A stretch of DNA of 64,000 bases from Paraburkholderia flava (GCF_004359985.1 NZ_SMRO01000001.1:1426001-1490000); one strand, 5' to 3'. Counted from the first letter of the stretch, positions 1 through 9,553 are shown. Made by a program: numbers and translations. Notes: a model not told the origin generated them from the letters alone.

Positions 1-474
1 CACGATCGTCACCGGCACCAGCAACGACAGCGGCCACAGCGTGTGCAACGCGAGCTGCAGCGCAAGTTCTTCGCGCACGGAAATCGGCTGCGCGACCTGC
101 ACGAAACGATCGGCCTGCTCGAGCCCGAACACGCGCCAGTGATTGCCGCCGCGCTCGACCGTACGCAGACCGACTAGCATCCGGTCGAGCAACGGCGGAC
201 GCTGCGAGTGATAGACGAGCGCGCCGTTGCGATCCCAGATCTCGATGACGATGCGATCGTCCGACAGACTGCCGAAGTCGGGTGCGTGATGTTCGGCGGT
301 GGGTGACGTGCCGATGTTCGACGGCAGCGACGTCGCGACGGTACGCAGTTCGTAGTCGAACAGTTCGCCGGCCTCCTCCTGCGCCGTGTGAAAAATGCCG
401 AACGCCGCGATCCCCGACGCGGCAGCGAGCCCAAAGATCAGCCACCCCAGCAGCCAGCGGCGAATCGATTTCAT
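1..474 (-). CDS. Two-component sensor histidine kinase, N-terminal part (cut by window edge)
   Basis: The reading frame opens at ATG 474 and runs leftwards without a stop to base 1, giving 158 residues. It starts MKSIRRWLLGW with a first membrane segment at about residues 8-28. A periplasmic sensor region of about 110 residues follows, and a second membrane segment begins near residue 142. This is the layout of QseC/PmrB-type sensor kinases; the HAMP, DHp and ATPase domains would lie outside the window. Its ATG overlaps the stop of the response-regulator gene upstream (ATGA), so the two are co-translated as a pair. The signal sensed cannot be read from the sequence. Confidence 0.85.
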   Translation of the reverse strand, partial: MKSIRRWLLGWLIFGLAAASGIAAFGIFHTAQEEAGELFDYELRTVATSLPSNIGTSPTAEHHAPDFGSLSDDRIVIEIWDRNGALVYHSQRPPLLDRMLVGLRTVERGGNHWRVFGLEQADRFVQVAQPISVREELALQLALHTLWPLSLLVPVTIV

Positions 475-1133
475 TCGCCCCTCTTGAGCCGGTAGCCGAC
501 GCCGCGCACGGTGACGATCTGCTCCGCGCCGATCTTGCGCCGCAGGCTGTGCACATGAACCTCGATCGTGTTGCTGCCGACTTCCTCGCCCCATCCGTAC
601 AGCTTGTCCTCCAGCTCCGCTTTCGTGAACACGCGCGTCGGTTCTTCGATCAGCGCCTGCAGCAATGCGAATTCGCGCGGCACGAGTGATACGGGCACGC
701 CCGCCTTCGTCACTTCGTGTGCGGCGGGATCGAGCGTCAGTTCGCCGTGCGCGTAGACCGGCTGCTTTTGACCAGTACGACGGCGCAGCAGCGCACGCAC
801 GCGCGCGGCGAGTTCGTCGAGATCGAATGGTTTGATCAGGTAGTCGTCCGCGCCCGCATCGAGACCGCGAATGCGGTCGTCGATTGCGTCGCGCGCGGTC
901 AGGATGATCACCGGCGCTTCGCCGTCACGTTTGCGATAGCTGTCGAGCACGGCGATGCCGTCGAGCTTCGGCAGCCCGAGATCGAGCAGCACGAGGTCGT
1001 ACACGCCATTGCCCAGCGACAGTTCGGCCTCGCGGCCATCGCGTGCCCAGTCGACCGCATAGCCCGCGCGGCGCATCGATTCCTGCACCGTTTCCGCAAT
1101 CATTTCGTCGTCTTCCACCAGCAGCAGACGCAT
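471..1133 (-). CDS. OmpR/PmrA-family response regulator
   Basis: A 220-residue DNA-binding response regulator. The receiver domain has the acidic pair near residues 7-9, the phospho-acceptor Asp51 (LVLLDLGLPKLDG) and the conserved Lys in LIKPFD. The C-terminal winged helix contains NTIEVHVHSLRRKIG and ends VRGVGYRLKRGE, typical of the QseB/PmrA/TctD group. ATG 1133 is preferred to an upstream start because GGGAG lies just before it and MRLLLVEDD is the usual N-terminus. It is paired with the kinase gene downstream and is divergent from an RND efflux operon. A PmrA-like tandem box (1196-1212) lies between, so it probably controls itself and the pump. Confidence 0.93.
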   Translation of the reverse strand: MRLLLVEDDEMIAETVQESMRRAGYAVDWARDGREAELSLGNGVYDLVLLDLGLPKLDGIAVLDSYRKRDGEAPVIILTARDAIDDRIRGLDAGADDYLIKPFDLDELAARVRALLRRRTGQKQPVYAHGELTLDPAAHEVTKAGVPVSLVPREFALLQALIEEPTRVFTKAELEDKLYGWGEEVGSNTIEVHVHSLRRKIGAEQIVTVRGVGYRLKRGE

Positions 1134-1195
1134 CGTTTTCTCTCCCTTCTGCGCTTCTTTGCACACGTATAGGGGCACATTGTCGCGGATAACGG

Positions 1196-1212
1196 GTTAA
1201 GGCAGCCTTAAG
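1196..1212 (-). promoter_or_regulatory. PmrA/QseB-like tandem box
   Basis: On the plus strand this reads GTTAAG, five bases, CTTAAG, so TTAAG recurs every 11 bp, the arrangement bound by PmrA/QseB-type regulators. It also forms a perfect 15-bp palindrome at 1197-1211. It lies 63 bp upstream of the regulator ATG and 70-120 bp from the efflux start, which suits autoregulation and divergent control. Similar boxes occur at 9537-9553 and 12279-12295. Confidence 0.55.
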
Positions 1213-1329
1213 CGCTCCATCGGCAGAATCGGCGGCCTGTCCTGCGTGCATATCGCCGCGCACCGCTTATTCAGGAGCCCGAGCTTGGCTGTCAGGAAAC
1301 TGCTTACCGCTGTTAGTGCGTCGCGCGTG

Positions 1330-2706
1330 ATGCGTAGGGTCGCATGCATCGCCATCGCTACGTTAGCCTCCGGATGCACGTGGTACCGGCCTGCACCGTT
1401 ATCTACGGGCGATACGTCGACATCGGCGACCGCGCTCGAACACGTGCAGATCGACCCCGCGACAATGCCGCTGCCCGAACTCGCTACGCATCGTTTCGAT
1501 CCGTCGGATGGTCTCGACATCGAAGAAGTCGCGATGCTCGCGGTGGCTAACAATCCCGATCTGAAGCTCGCTCGCGACGATCTCGGCATGGCACGCGCAC
1601 AGGCGTTTTCCGCGGGCCTGCTGCCCGACCCGCAACTGAGCGTGTCGAGCGACTACCCCGGCGCGCCCGGCACCACGCGCGCGTTCAATTATGGCTTGAG
1701 CATGGACGTGATGGCGATCGTTACGCGCGGCGCGAACAAAAAATCCGCCGATGCAACCGTCGTTAAAACCGATCTCACGCTGTTGTGGCAGGAATGGCAG
1801 ATCGTCGCGCAGGCGAAGCAGCTGTTTCTGAAAGCGCGCTTCGAAGAAGTAACGCTGCCGCTGCTGCAACGGCAACTCGATCTCGCACGAACGCGCTACG
1901 AGCGCATGGCGAGTGCGCAGCGCGACGGCAATTTGACATCCGATGCGACGACCGCCGCGCTCACGTCGTACGCAGACGCACGCAAGCCATACACCGACGC
2001 ACGACGCGCCGCAGAACAGACGCATCACGATCTGAACGCGCTGCTCGGCCTCGCACCGGATGTGCAACTGACGCTGACGGGCAGGGACGACACCACTCCA
2101 CCCGACACCGCCATGATCGACCAGGCCATCGCCGCACTGCCGAAGCGGCGTCCCGATCTGCTCGCACTGCGCGCAGGCTACGACGCGCAGGAACAGAAAT
2201 ATCGTGCGGCGATTCTGAGCCAGTTTCCGAGCCTGTCGGTCGGCTTCGTCCGCGCACGCGACACGTCGAACATCTACACGAGCGGCTTCCAGATCAATCT
2301 GAGTCTGCCGATCTTCAACCGCAATCGCGGCAACGTCGCGATCGAACAGGCGACGCGTCAGCGTCTGCGCGACGAGTACCAGACGCGTCTGAACCAGGCG
2401 TACGCCGACGTCGCGCATTTACGCACGGACAGTGCGCTGCTCGCGCATCAGTTGCAGCAGACCGAAGCGGCACTGCCCGACGTCGACCGTGCCGCAAGCG
2501 ATGCAGCGAATGCATTCGCCGCGCACAACCTCGCGCTCGGCACCTACACCGATGCGCAGAGCGCCGCGCTCGTCAAACGCATCGACGTCGCGACGCTGCG
2601 CGAATCGCTTGCCGAACAACGTATCGGATTGCAGGCGCTGCTCGGTAGCGCGATTCCCGATCCATTTCTTTCCGCCTCAACCGCTTCCGATCCCCATGCG
2701 AACTAG
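1330..2706 (+). CDS. RND efflux outer-membrane lipoprotein (TolC/CusC-type)
   Basis: A 458-residue outer-membrane factor. From ATG 1330 it begins with a lipoprotein signal (MRRVACIAIATLASGC) whose Cys16 would be acylated. The rest is two coiled-coil, hairpin-rich TolC repeats, with the second-repeat motif INLSLPIFNRNRGN near residue 330. An alternative TTG start at 1285 is in frame, has AGGAG eight bases upstream and would add 15 residues; which start is used is undecided. It is the first gene of a three-gene operon and overlaps the adaptor gene by 11 bp. It should form the exit duct of the RND pump encoded downstream. Confidence 0.88.
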   Translation: MRRVACIAIATLASGCTWYRPAPLSTGDTSTSATALEHVQIDPATMPLPELATHRFDPSDGLDIEEVAMLAVANNPDLKLARDDLGMARAQAFSAGLLPDPQLSVSSDYPGAPGTTRAFNYGLSMDVMAIVTRGANKKSADATVVKTDLTLLWQEWQIVAQAKQLFLKARFEEVTLPLLQRQLDLARTRYERMASAQRDGNLTSDATTAALTSYADARKPYTDARRAAEQTHHDLNALLGLAPDVQLTLTGRDDTTPPDTAMIDQAIAALPKRRPDLLALRAGYDAQEQKYRAAILSQFPSLSVGFVRARDTSNIYTSGFQINLSLPIFNRNRGNVAIEQATRQRLRDEYQTRLNQAYADVAHLRTDSALLAHQLQQTEAALPDVDRAASDAANAFAAHNLALGTYTDAQSAALVKRIDVATLRESLAEQRIGLQALLGSAIPDPFLSASTASDPHAN

Positions 2707-3829
2707 CCGCTTTTCGAAACCCGCGCGACGGATCGCCGTCGGTGTCGCGGTGCTTGCTGTTGCCGCCGCTGTTGTTGGCTGGCGCGTCGTTGCGATCTCG
2801 AACGCGGTTGCTGCCTCCGCCTCCTCCACTGCGGACAACAGCAGCGTCGCCGTGCAAACCGCGACCATACAACGCGGTTCGATTGCGCAACCGGTGCGCG
2901 GCTACGGCGTCGTGTCGGCGTCCGCATCGAACGTCACCTCGATCAATCTGCCGTACGTCGCGCGGATCGTGCAGATGCGCGTGCAGCCGGGCCAGACGGT
3001 CGCACGCGGCGCAGCGCTCTTTGTCGTGCAAGCCGATGCATCGGCCGTGCTCGCCGCCGCGCAGGCACGCAGCGCGCTGACGCTCGCGCAGGGCGAACTC
3101 GTGCGCACGCAGTCGTTGTACCGCAGCGCGCTCGCGACGCAATCGCAACTCGCCGCTGCACAGAAGGCCGCTGACGACGCACGCCAGGCACTCGCCGCCC
3201 AGCAGGCAACCGGCATCGCCGCCGGCCCGCACACGATCGTCGCGCCGCTCGACGGCGTCGTCACGCAGATCGGCGCGAACCAGGGCGATCAGGTGCAGGC
3301 GGGCACGACGATTCTGCAACTCGCGGCCGCGAACGGCCGCAACGATGCGCGCGCGAACGTGATGCTCGGTGTCGAGCCCGCAGATGCCGCGTCGATCCAT
3401 CCCGGCGACACAGTCACGCTGCACGGCCTGTCGACTGCCCTCGCCGGCACCGCCGTCACTGGACACGTGACGCTCGTAGGCGCCGCGATCGATGCACAGA
3501 GTCAGCTCGTCGACGTCGGCGCGAACGTACCGCTCGGGCAAACCGCATTCATTCCGGGCACACGCATCAGCGCGGACATCGCGACGCGCAGCGGCACCTG
3601 GTGGATCGTGCCGCGTTCGGCGGTGCTGAAAGACGCGCAAGGCGCCTACGTGTTCCAGGTCACGCCGCAACACAAGGCGCGACGTGTCGCGGTCGTCGCG
3701 AAGGTCGAGGACGGCGCGCGCTACGGCGTCGACGGTTCGCTCGACAGCGCGCAACCGCTCGTCACCAGCGGCAACTACGAACTGCAGGACGGCATGACCG
3801 TGCGCGTCGACGGAGGCGCTGCGCGATGA
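2696..3829 (+). CDS. RND efflux periplasmic adaptor (membrane fusion protein)
   Basis: A 377-residue protein with one N-terminal membrane anchor or signal (about residues 12-35). A lipoyl/barrel-sandwich half follows (VARIVQMRVQPGQTVARG), then an alpha-helical hairpin rich in Ala/Gln, the second lipoyl half (IVAPLDGVVTQIGANQGDQV) and beta-barrel segments. This is the order of HlyD/AcrA adaptors. ATG 2696 is chosen because upstream codons overlap the outer-membrane gene and the hydrophobic N-terminus starts there. The stop overlaps the pump start (ATGA at 3826-3829), indicating coupled translation of the complex. Confidence 0.92.
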   Translation: MRTSRFSKPARRIAVGVAVLAVAAAVVGWRVVAISNAVAASASSTADNSSVAVQTATIQRGSIAQPVRGYGVVSASASNVTSINLPYVARIVQMRVQPGQTVARGAALFVVQADASAVLAAAQARSALTLAQGELVRTQSLYRSALATQSQLAAAQKAADDARQALAAQQATGIAAGPHTIVAPLDGVVTQIGANQGDQVQAGTTILQLAAANGRNDARANVMLGVEPADAASIHPGDTVTLHGLSTALAGTAVTGHVTLVGAAIDAQSQLVDVGANVPLGQTAFIPGTRISADIATRSGTWWIVPRSAVLKDAQGAYVFQVTPQHKARRVAVVAKVEDGARYGVDGSLDSAQPLVTSGNYELQDGMTVRVDGGAAR

Positions 3830-6800
3830 ATTTCGGTCAATGGATGCAGGCGCACCGGCGCTCGCTGCTGTTCGTCATCGCGCTGCTGGCGATTGCCGGC
3901 ACGCTCGCGGCGTTCCGTCTGCCGATCTCGCTGTTCCCGAACGTCGCGTTCCCGCGCGCGGTCGTGTCACTCGATGCGGGCGATCGCCCCGCCGAACAGA
4001 TGGCTACGCTCGTCACGATGCCGGTCGAGGAAGCGCTGCGTCGCGTACCCAATGTGCGCGACGTCGAATCGAAGACGAGCCGCGGTGCCGCCGAAGTGTC
4101 GATCAACTTCGACTGGGGCACCGACATGTCGCAGGCGACGCTGCAGGCGCAGTCGGCGATCAGCGAAATCCTGTCGACGCTACCGGCAGGCACGTCGATG
4201 CAGGTGCGCCGGATGGACCCGACCGTGTTCCCCGTGCTCGCGTACAGCCTCACGTCGTCGCAGCAGTCGCTGTCGGCGCTGCGCGATCTCGCGCAGTTCC
4301 AGATGCGTCCGCTGCTGTCGGCGGTGGATGGTGTCGCGCGTGTCGAGGTGACGGGCGGCGCACAGGACGAGTTCGAAGTCGCGATCGATCCCGCGCGGCT
4401 CGCGGCGTTCAAGCTGTCGCTCGCCGATGTGTCGAAGGCGATCGGCGCGAGCAACGTGCTGATGGCCACCGGCCGCATCGAGGATCACGACAAGCTGTAT
4501 CTGGTGATCGCGAACGCGACGGTCACGCGCATCGACGAGCTGAAGCATGTCGTCGTGTCGACAAACGGTGCGACCCAGGTGCGTCTCGGCGATATCGCTA
4601 CGGTCAGCCAGGGCGTCGTGCCGCAATGGATGCGCGTCACCGCCGACGGCAAGGACGCGGTGCTGATCAACGTGTACCAGCAGCCGGGCGCGAACAGCGT
4701 CGCGATGGCGCGCGCGATCCGCACAAAGCTTGCTGATTTCAGCCATCAGATGCCGGCCGGCGTGCATCTCGCGAACTGGTACGACCAGAGCGAACTCGTG
4801 ATCGCTGCCGCGACCAGCGTGCGCGACGCAATCATGATCGGCGTCGTGCTCGCGGCGTTCACGCTGTTCGCGTTCCTGCGCAACTGGAAGATCACCGCGA
4901 TCGCGGTCGCGCTCGTGCCGGTCGTGATGGCCGCGACGATCCTGCTGCTCAACGTGTTCGGCATGGGCTTCAACATCATGACGCTCGGCGGGATGGCGGC
5001 CGCCGTCGGTCTCGTGATCGACGATGCGATCGTGATGATCGAACACATCGTGCGCCGTATGCGCGAAGGCGGCACGCATGCGTTCCACGGTCGCGTGCTC
5101 GCGGCGGCGCTCGAATTCACGCGACCGCTCGCGGGCTCGTCGGCGGCGACGCTGATCATTTTCGTGCCGCTCGCGTTTCTGTCGGGCGTGACGGGTGCAT
5201 TTTTTAAGGCGCTGTCGGTGACGATGGCGAGCGCGCTGTTCATTTCGTTTGTCGTCACGTGGCTCGCGGTGCCGATCCTGTGCGACCGCTGGCTCAAGCA
5301 CAAGGATGCCGAGGAGCATCAGGAGACGCGTTTCTCGCTGTGGATGAACCGGCGCTACACGTCGCTCGTCGAGCACGTGACCGCGCGGCCGCTGCTCGTG
5401 CTGTTCGGCGTGGTGCCGCTCATCGTCGTGGCCGCGCTCGCGTTCACACGGGTCGGCAGCGGCTTCATGCCGACGATGGACGAAGGCGGTTTCGTGCTCG
5501 ACTATCACACCGAACCGGGCACATCGATTACCGAAACCGACCGGCTGATGAAGCAGGTCGAGACGATCATCAGCGCGAACCCGAACGTATCGACGTATTC
5601 GCGACGCACCGGCGCGGGGCTCGGCGGCGATCTCAACGAACCGAATCGCGGCGACTTCTTCGTGCGGCTGAAATCCGGCAAACGCGAACCGATCGAAACG
5701 GTGATGGAGGAAATCCGCACGCGCGTCGAGCATCAGGTGCCCGGCGTCAGCGTCGAACTCGCGCAGTTGATGGAGGATCTGATCGGCGATCTGACGGCCG
5801 TGCCGCAGCCGGTGCAGATCAAGATCTACTCGGACGATGCGAACACGCTCGACGCGGTCGCGCACAAAGTCGCCGCGCGGATCGGCACGATCAGCGGCGT
5901 GGTCGACGTGAACGACGGCATCAATCCGGCCGGCGATGCGCTCGAACTGCACATCCGCCCCGACGCGGCAGCGGCCGAGGGGATGGATCCGCAATCGATC
6001 GCGCAGGCTGTGTCGGACATGATCGCGGGCACCGTCGCGACGCAGTTCCAGAACGGGCCGAAGACGGTCGGCGTGCGCGTGAGCGTCGACGGCGCGCTAA
6101 AGCTGACCGATACGCAACTCGGCCGATTACAGATTCGCGCGCCGGACGGCCATCTGTTCGCACTGACGCGTGTCGCCGATATCGTCACCGTGACCGGTCA
6201 GCCGGAGATCAGCCGCGACAATCTGAAGCGAATGGTCGCGGTCACGGCGCGGATCGACGGCCGCGATCTCGGTTCGACGATTGCCGACGTGCAGCGTGCG
6301 CTCGGCGACAAGGGGCTGCTGCCCACGGGGGTCTACTACGAACTCGGCGGGCTGTACCAGCAGCAGCAGATCGCGTTCAAGGGCCTGCTCGCCGTGTTCG
6401 GTGCGGCGGTCGCGCTCGTGTTCGGCCTGCTGCTGTTCCTGTACGAACGCTTCCGCGTCGCACTTGCGGTGATGGCGATGCCGCTGCTCGCGACCGGCGC
6501 GGTGTTCATCGGGCTATGGCTCACCGGGATCGAGCTGAACATCTCCGCGATGATGGGGATGACGATGATCATCGGGATCGTCACCGAGGTCGCGATCTTC
6601 TACGTGTCGGAATTGCATGGGCTCACGCATGAAGAGGGGATGCCGTTCGAGCGCGCGATCGTCGAAGCGGGTCGTAACCGTCTGCGGCCTATCGCGATGA
6701 CGACGATCGCGGCGATTCTTGCGCTGCTGCCGCTTGCGTTTGCATTGGGTCAAGGGTCGGCGATGCAGCAGCCGCTTGCGATCGCGATCATCTCGGGGCT

Positions 6801-6873
6801 GATCGTGCAGTTGCCGCTCGTGTTGCTGTTGCTGCCGGTATTGTTGAAGCTGTTGATGAAGCAGACGCTTTGA
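3826..6873 (+). CDS. RND multidrug/solute efflux transporter
   Basis: A 1015-residue inner-membrane pump with the AcrB-like plan: TM1 at residues 13-31, a large periplasmic porter domain, TM2-6, a second periplasmic loop and TM8-12. The TM4 proton-relay pair is present in GLVIDDAIVMIEH. In TM10 the usual AcrB Lys position reads GIVTEVAIFYV with Glu, as in some metal or solute RND branches rather than classical AcrB. GGAGG lies 9 bases before ATG 3826. It is the last gene of an outer-membrane factor-adaptor-pump operon, divergent from a two-component system likely to regulate it. The substrate is unknown. Confidence 0.93.
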   Translation: MNFGQWMQAHRRSLLFVIALLAIAGTLAAFRLPISLFPNVAFPRAVVSLDAGDRPAEQMATLVTMPVEEALRRVPNVRDVESKTSRGAAEVSINFDWGTDMSQATLQAQSAISEILSTLPAGTSMQVRRMDPTVFPVLAYSLTSSQQSLSALRDLAQFQMRPLLSAVDGVARVEVTGGAQDEFEVAIDPARLAAFKLSLADVSKAIGASNVLMATGRIEDHDKLYLVIANATVTRIDELKHVVVSTNGATQVRLGDIATVSQGVVPQWMRVTADGKDAVLINVYQQPGANSVAMARAIRTKLADFSHQMPAGVHLANWYDQSELVIAAATSVRDAIMIGVVLAAFTLFAFLRNWKITAIAVALVPVVMAATILLLNVFGMGFNIMTLGGMAAAVGLVIDDAIVMIEHIVRRMREGGTHAFHGRVLAAALEFTRPLAGSSAATLIIFVPLAFLSGVTGAFFKALSVTMASALFISFVVTWLAVPILCDRWLKHKDAEEHQETRFSLWMNRRYTSLVEHVTARPLLVLFGVVPLIVVAALAFTRVGSGFMPTMDEGGFVLDYHTEPGTSITETDRLMKQVETIISANPNVSTYSRRTGAGLGGDLNEPNRGDFFVRLKSGKREPIETVMEEIRTRVEHQVPGVSVELAQLMEDLIGDLTAVPQPVQIKIYSDDANTLDAVAHKVAARIGTISGVVDVNDGINPAGDALELHIRPDAAAAEGMDPQSIAQAVSDMIAGTVATQFQNGPKTVGVRVSVDGALKLTDTQLGRLQIRAPDGHLFALTRVADIVTVTGQPEISRDNLKRMVAVTARIDGRDLGSTIADVQRALGDKGLLPTGVYYELGGLYQQQQIAFKGLLAVFGAAVALVFGLLLFLYERFRVALAVMAMPLLATGAVFIGLWLTGIELNISAMMGMTMIIGIVTEVAIFYVSELHGLTHEEGMPFERAIVEAGRNRLRPIAMTTIAAILALLPLAFALGQGSAMQQPLAIAIISGLIVQLPLVLLLLPVLLKLLMKQTL

Positions 6874-6880
6874 TGCGGTT

Positions 6881-7726
6881 CTAGACGCGGACTGCAACGT
6901 CCGCGAAACCGCCGCGTGTCGCGCCTGTGGCATCGAGTGCGGCGGCCACTCGCGGCGACAGTAGCGCGCTCAGCTCGTCTGCGTGACGATACTGCTGCAT
7001 GCCGGGCGTCAACGCACGGTCGCCGGCAATGGCCGGATGGCAATAGATTTCGCCGATGCCGGCGGGTAGCTGTTGCAGTGCGCGCAGCCATGCGGCTTCG
7101 TCCATACGCCCGGTGTCGTCGATACCGATTACGTAGTCGTTATGCGCGATCTGCGCGCGTGCCAGCCGTCGGCGCGTCAATGCAATCCATGGTCGCAGCC
7201 ACGCGGGCGTATCGGCCTCGACCGGTAAGCGCATCGCACGCATCCCGTAGTCGCGACCGATGCGCAGGATAAGATCCAGCACGACCGGATGCAGATGAAA
7301 ATGCTTATGCGTGTTCACGTGATCGAGCGCGAGCCCTGTCTGCGCGAACGCATCAAACTGTGCGCGAATTTCGGCGGCGAGTTGCCGGCGCACGCGCGGC
7401 AGAAAGAAGAACCGGAAACCGTCGAGCACCATGTTGTCGCCGAGGCGGCCATCCGCATCGACCAGCGCATCGATCTGTTCACGCGGCAACACGGCGTGGC
7501 CGTCGGCCAGCACCACGTGCAATCCGACACGCAGTTGCGGCAGTTGCCGCGCACGCGCCACCGCATCGCTAGCGAACGGTGCGCCGACCATCAGGCTCGC
7601 CGACGTCAGCACGCCATGCCGATGCGCCTGCTCGACCGCTTCGTTGACGCGCGGATGCAGGCCGAAATCGTCGGCGGTGATGATGAGGCGCGGCGGTGTG
7701 TCTGCGTGCATGCGGTCAGCCGCCAT
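6881..7726 (-). CDS. hpnK: Hopanoid N-acetylglucosamine deacetylase-type protein HpnK (YdjC family)
   Basis: A 281-residue YdjC-fold carbohydrate deacetylase. The metal-site motifs TADDFG near the N-terminus and NTHKHFHLHP near residue 135 are intact. In Burkholderia, HpnK acts after HpnI to deacetylate the GlcNAc-bearing bacteriohopanetetrol to the glucosaminyl form; this is known family biology. The gene overlaps the hpnI end, so the pair is translationally coupled. ATG 7726 is used here. A second ATG at 7711, just after the hpnI stop, is equally possible, and neither has a clear ribosome site. Confidence 0.88.
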   Translation of the reverse strand: MAADRMHADTPPRLIITADDFGLHPRVNEAVEQAHRHGVLTSASLMVGAPFASDAVARARQLPQLRVGLHVVLADGHAVLPREQIDALVDADGRLGDNMVLDGFRFFFLPRVRRQLAAEIRAQFDAFAQTGLALDHVNTHKHFHLHPVVLDLILRIGRDYGMRAMRLPVEADTPAWLRPWIALTRRRLARAQIAHNDYVIGIDDTGRMDEAAWLRALQQLPAGIGEIYCHPAIAGDRALTPGMQQYRHADELSALLSPRVAAALDATGATRGGFADVAVRV

Positions 7727-8948
7727 CGGAGGTTTCCATGACGTCGACGATACCCCGGTTATCGAGCGGCGTGGGCGGCGTAAGCGAAGCCGTCACCGGC
7801 ACGCGTGCACCGCGCCACACGACGTGCGTGCCGACCGTCGCACCGAGCCATTGCAGCATGAACAGACCGTCGCGCAACGGTACGAGCGGCAGGTCGCGCC
7901 AGAAGCTACGCAACGTGTGCGTGCAGCGCGCATGCAGCAGCACGCGCGCGACGAGACCCGCGACCGCGCAAACGGTCATCGTCGTGGCAAAACAGGCGTG
8001 GCCACTCGATGACGCGCGCGACGCCAACCACGCGGCAAACGGCAACCACGGCGACGTAAACGAAATCGGCAGACACGCAAAGCCCAGACGATTCACCGAG
8101 CGGATCGTGCGCAGCCAGCGCGTCTCGCGGCGCCATAGCGCGGTGAAGCTCTGCTCGATCACGTCGGTCGCAACCACGACGGGCGACAGCACCGTGCGCA
8201 ATCCGAGTTCGCGTGCGTGCCGCGCGAGCCAGTAGTCATCGGCGAGGCAGTCGCGCAATGCTGCGAAGCCGCCGATCCGTTCGAGCGTCTCGCGACGCAG
8301 CGCAAGCGTCGCGCCGAAACCAAAGTCGCGCGAACCTGCCGCATGCGCGATACGCACCGACGGCACGAACCATTCGTTGATGAACAACGCGCCGACGCGT
8401 GGCCAGAATCCACCGATTCCCCTCGCCTCGTACAGACACGTCACGACGCCGACCGACGCATCGTTCAACGGCGCGACGACGGTCGCGAGATAGTCGGGCC
8501 GCACGGCGATGTCGCTGTCGGCGATCACGAACAGATCATGCCGCGCGTACGCCGACATATTGATCAGATTGCTGACCTTCAGATTGCTGCCGTACACGCG
8601 CGCATCGACGATCAGCTCGATATCGATGTGCGGATAAGCGGCTCGCAAGCGCTGCACGATTGCGATCGCCGCATCGTCCCAGGCCGATACGCCGAACAGC
8701 AGTTGAAAACGATCACAGGTCTGCTCGCAGAACGTCGCGAGGTTGTCGTAGAGACGCGGCTCGTCGCCGCATAGCGGCTTGAACACGGTGACCGCCGGCA
8801 AACGATGTGTTCGTTGCGGCACGCCGTGTCGTTCGCGGCGAAAGAAAAACGGCATCGCGAGTGCGGCGAAGATCGCATACAGCGCGGCGCCGCCGCACGC
8901 ACACGCGATCAGCCACTGCGACAGCGGCCACGCATGCAGCGCAGTCAT
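7716..8948 (-). CDS. hpnI: Hopanoid glycosyltransferase HpnI (ceramide-glucosyltransferase-like GT2)
   Basis: A 410-residue membrane-associated family 2 glycosyltransferase. An N-terminal membrane helix lies at about residues 12-34. Next come FKPLCGDEP, the nucleotide-binding ADSDIAV (D2 motif), GFGATLALRR, the D3-like CLADDYWLARH and the (Q/R)xxRW-type RRETRW, with hydrophobic C-terminal segments. HpnI adds N-acetylglucosamine to bacteriohopanetetrol, the first step in making the sugar-decorated C35 hopanoids that harden the outer membrane. It sits directly upstream of hpnK with an 11-bp overlap. Confidence 0.9.
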   Translation of the reverse strand: MTALHAWPLSQWLIACACGGAALYAIFAALAMPFFFRRERHGVPQRTHRLPAVTVFKPLCGDEPRLYDNLATFCEQTCDRFQLLFGVSAWDDAAIAIVQRLRAAYPHIDIELIVDARVYGSNLKVSNLINMSAYARHDLFVIADSDIAVRPDYLATVVAPLNDASVGVVTCLYEARGIGGFWPRVGALFINEWFVPSVRIAHAAGSRDFGFGATLALRRETLERIGGFAALRDCLADDYWLARHARELGLRTVLSPVVVATDVIEQSFTALWRRETRWLRTIRSVNRLGFACLPISFTSPWLPFAAWLASRASSSGHACFATTMTVCAVAGLVARVLLHARCTHTLRSFWRDLPLVPLRDGLFMLQWLGATVGTHVVWRGARVPVTASLTPPTPLDNRGIVDVMETSDGG

Positions 8949-9041
8949 CGACGCGTGCTCGCGATGGCATCCGGGCGGGACGCGTTGTCGAAGAACAGCG
9001 CGGAGCGGGCGGGCGGCATGAGGGTATCGGACGTCAGGCTA

Positions 9042-9395
9042 TCAAGCGAGTTCGAACGGTATTCCGGACAGACGCAGATGCAGGATGACAAGCAGACGAC
9101 GCGGACAATCGGACGAAACCGAGATGCATTTCATCGGCCGGTTGCAGCAGGTCGCGTGATGGCTTTTCACGGCACCGCTGAACGCGACATGCGCAACACG
9201 GCGTGCGACGAGTGTCCCCGCGATGATCGCCAGCACGCACGACGCACGAAACGCACTGGAATCGAACACGCTTTCAGCAACGCCGAACAGCAGCAGTGAA
9301 GCCAGCGACGCAACCTGCACGACCATCGCGGTAAACGCAGCGGTCAGCAGATGGGCGCGCAGCATGTCGACAGTGACGAACTTCACGATGTACAT
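9042..9395 (-). CDS. Small membrane protein, unrecognised
   Basis: A 117-residue frame in the hopanoid block, between hpnL and hpnI and in the same direction. It contains two hydrophobic stretches, about residues 14-37 and 48-64. This composition is unusual for a chance frame in GC-rich DNA. The C-terminal third is Cys/Arg-rich and looks less gene-like, and no good ribosome site precedes ATG 9395 or the internal ATG 9365. A PmrA-like box lies about 140 bp upstream. I do not recognise the family; it may be a small hopanoid-linked membrane protein or a spurious frame. Confidence 0.4.
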   Translation of the reverse strand: MYIVKFVTVDMLRAHLLTAAFTAMVVQVASLASLLLFGVAESVFDSSAFRASCVLAIIAGTLVARRVAHVAFSGAVKSHHATCCNRPMKCISVSSDCPRRLLVILHLRLSGIPFELA

Positions 9396-9536
9396 GGCGA
9401 TACCGATGCTCGCAGAACGGGCCGCCTTCTTTGCATCGCAGCGGCCGACCCATGCTCAAACACGACTGGACCACGACGAAACGCTACGCTTCGTCTGTGA
9501 CAGAAATGGACATGCAGGTGATCGTAGCGACGCAAC

Positions 9537-9553
9537 CTGAAGGAACGCTTAAG
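9537..9553 (-). promoter_or_regulatory. PmrA/QseB-like tandem box inside the hopanoid block
   Basis: On the plus strand it reads CTGAAG, five bases, CTTAAG, matching the 12279-12295 site at 15 of 17 positions and sharing the 11-bp spacing of the box at 1196-1212. It lies about 140 bp upstream of the small membrane ORF and about 590 bp from hpnI. It could give hpnI-hpnK a promoter separate from hpnJ-hpnL. Confidence 0.4.

Noticed and set aside
4180..5994. 604-codon minus-strand frame inside the RND pump gene
   Set aside because: Shadow of a GC-rich gene: Arg/His-rich, no motifs, no start signal, fully covered by the pump gene.
6881..6925. GCGGAC/GTCCGC hairpin near the end of the RND gene, considered as terminator
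   Set aside because: It lies within the last codons of hpnK and lacks a T-run in either direction.
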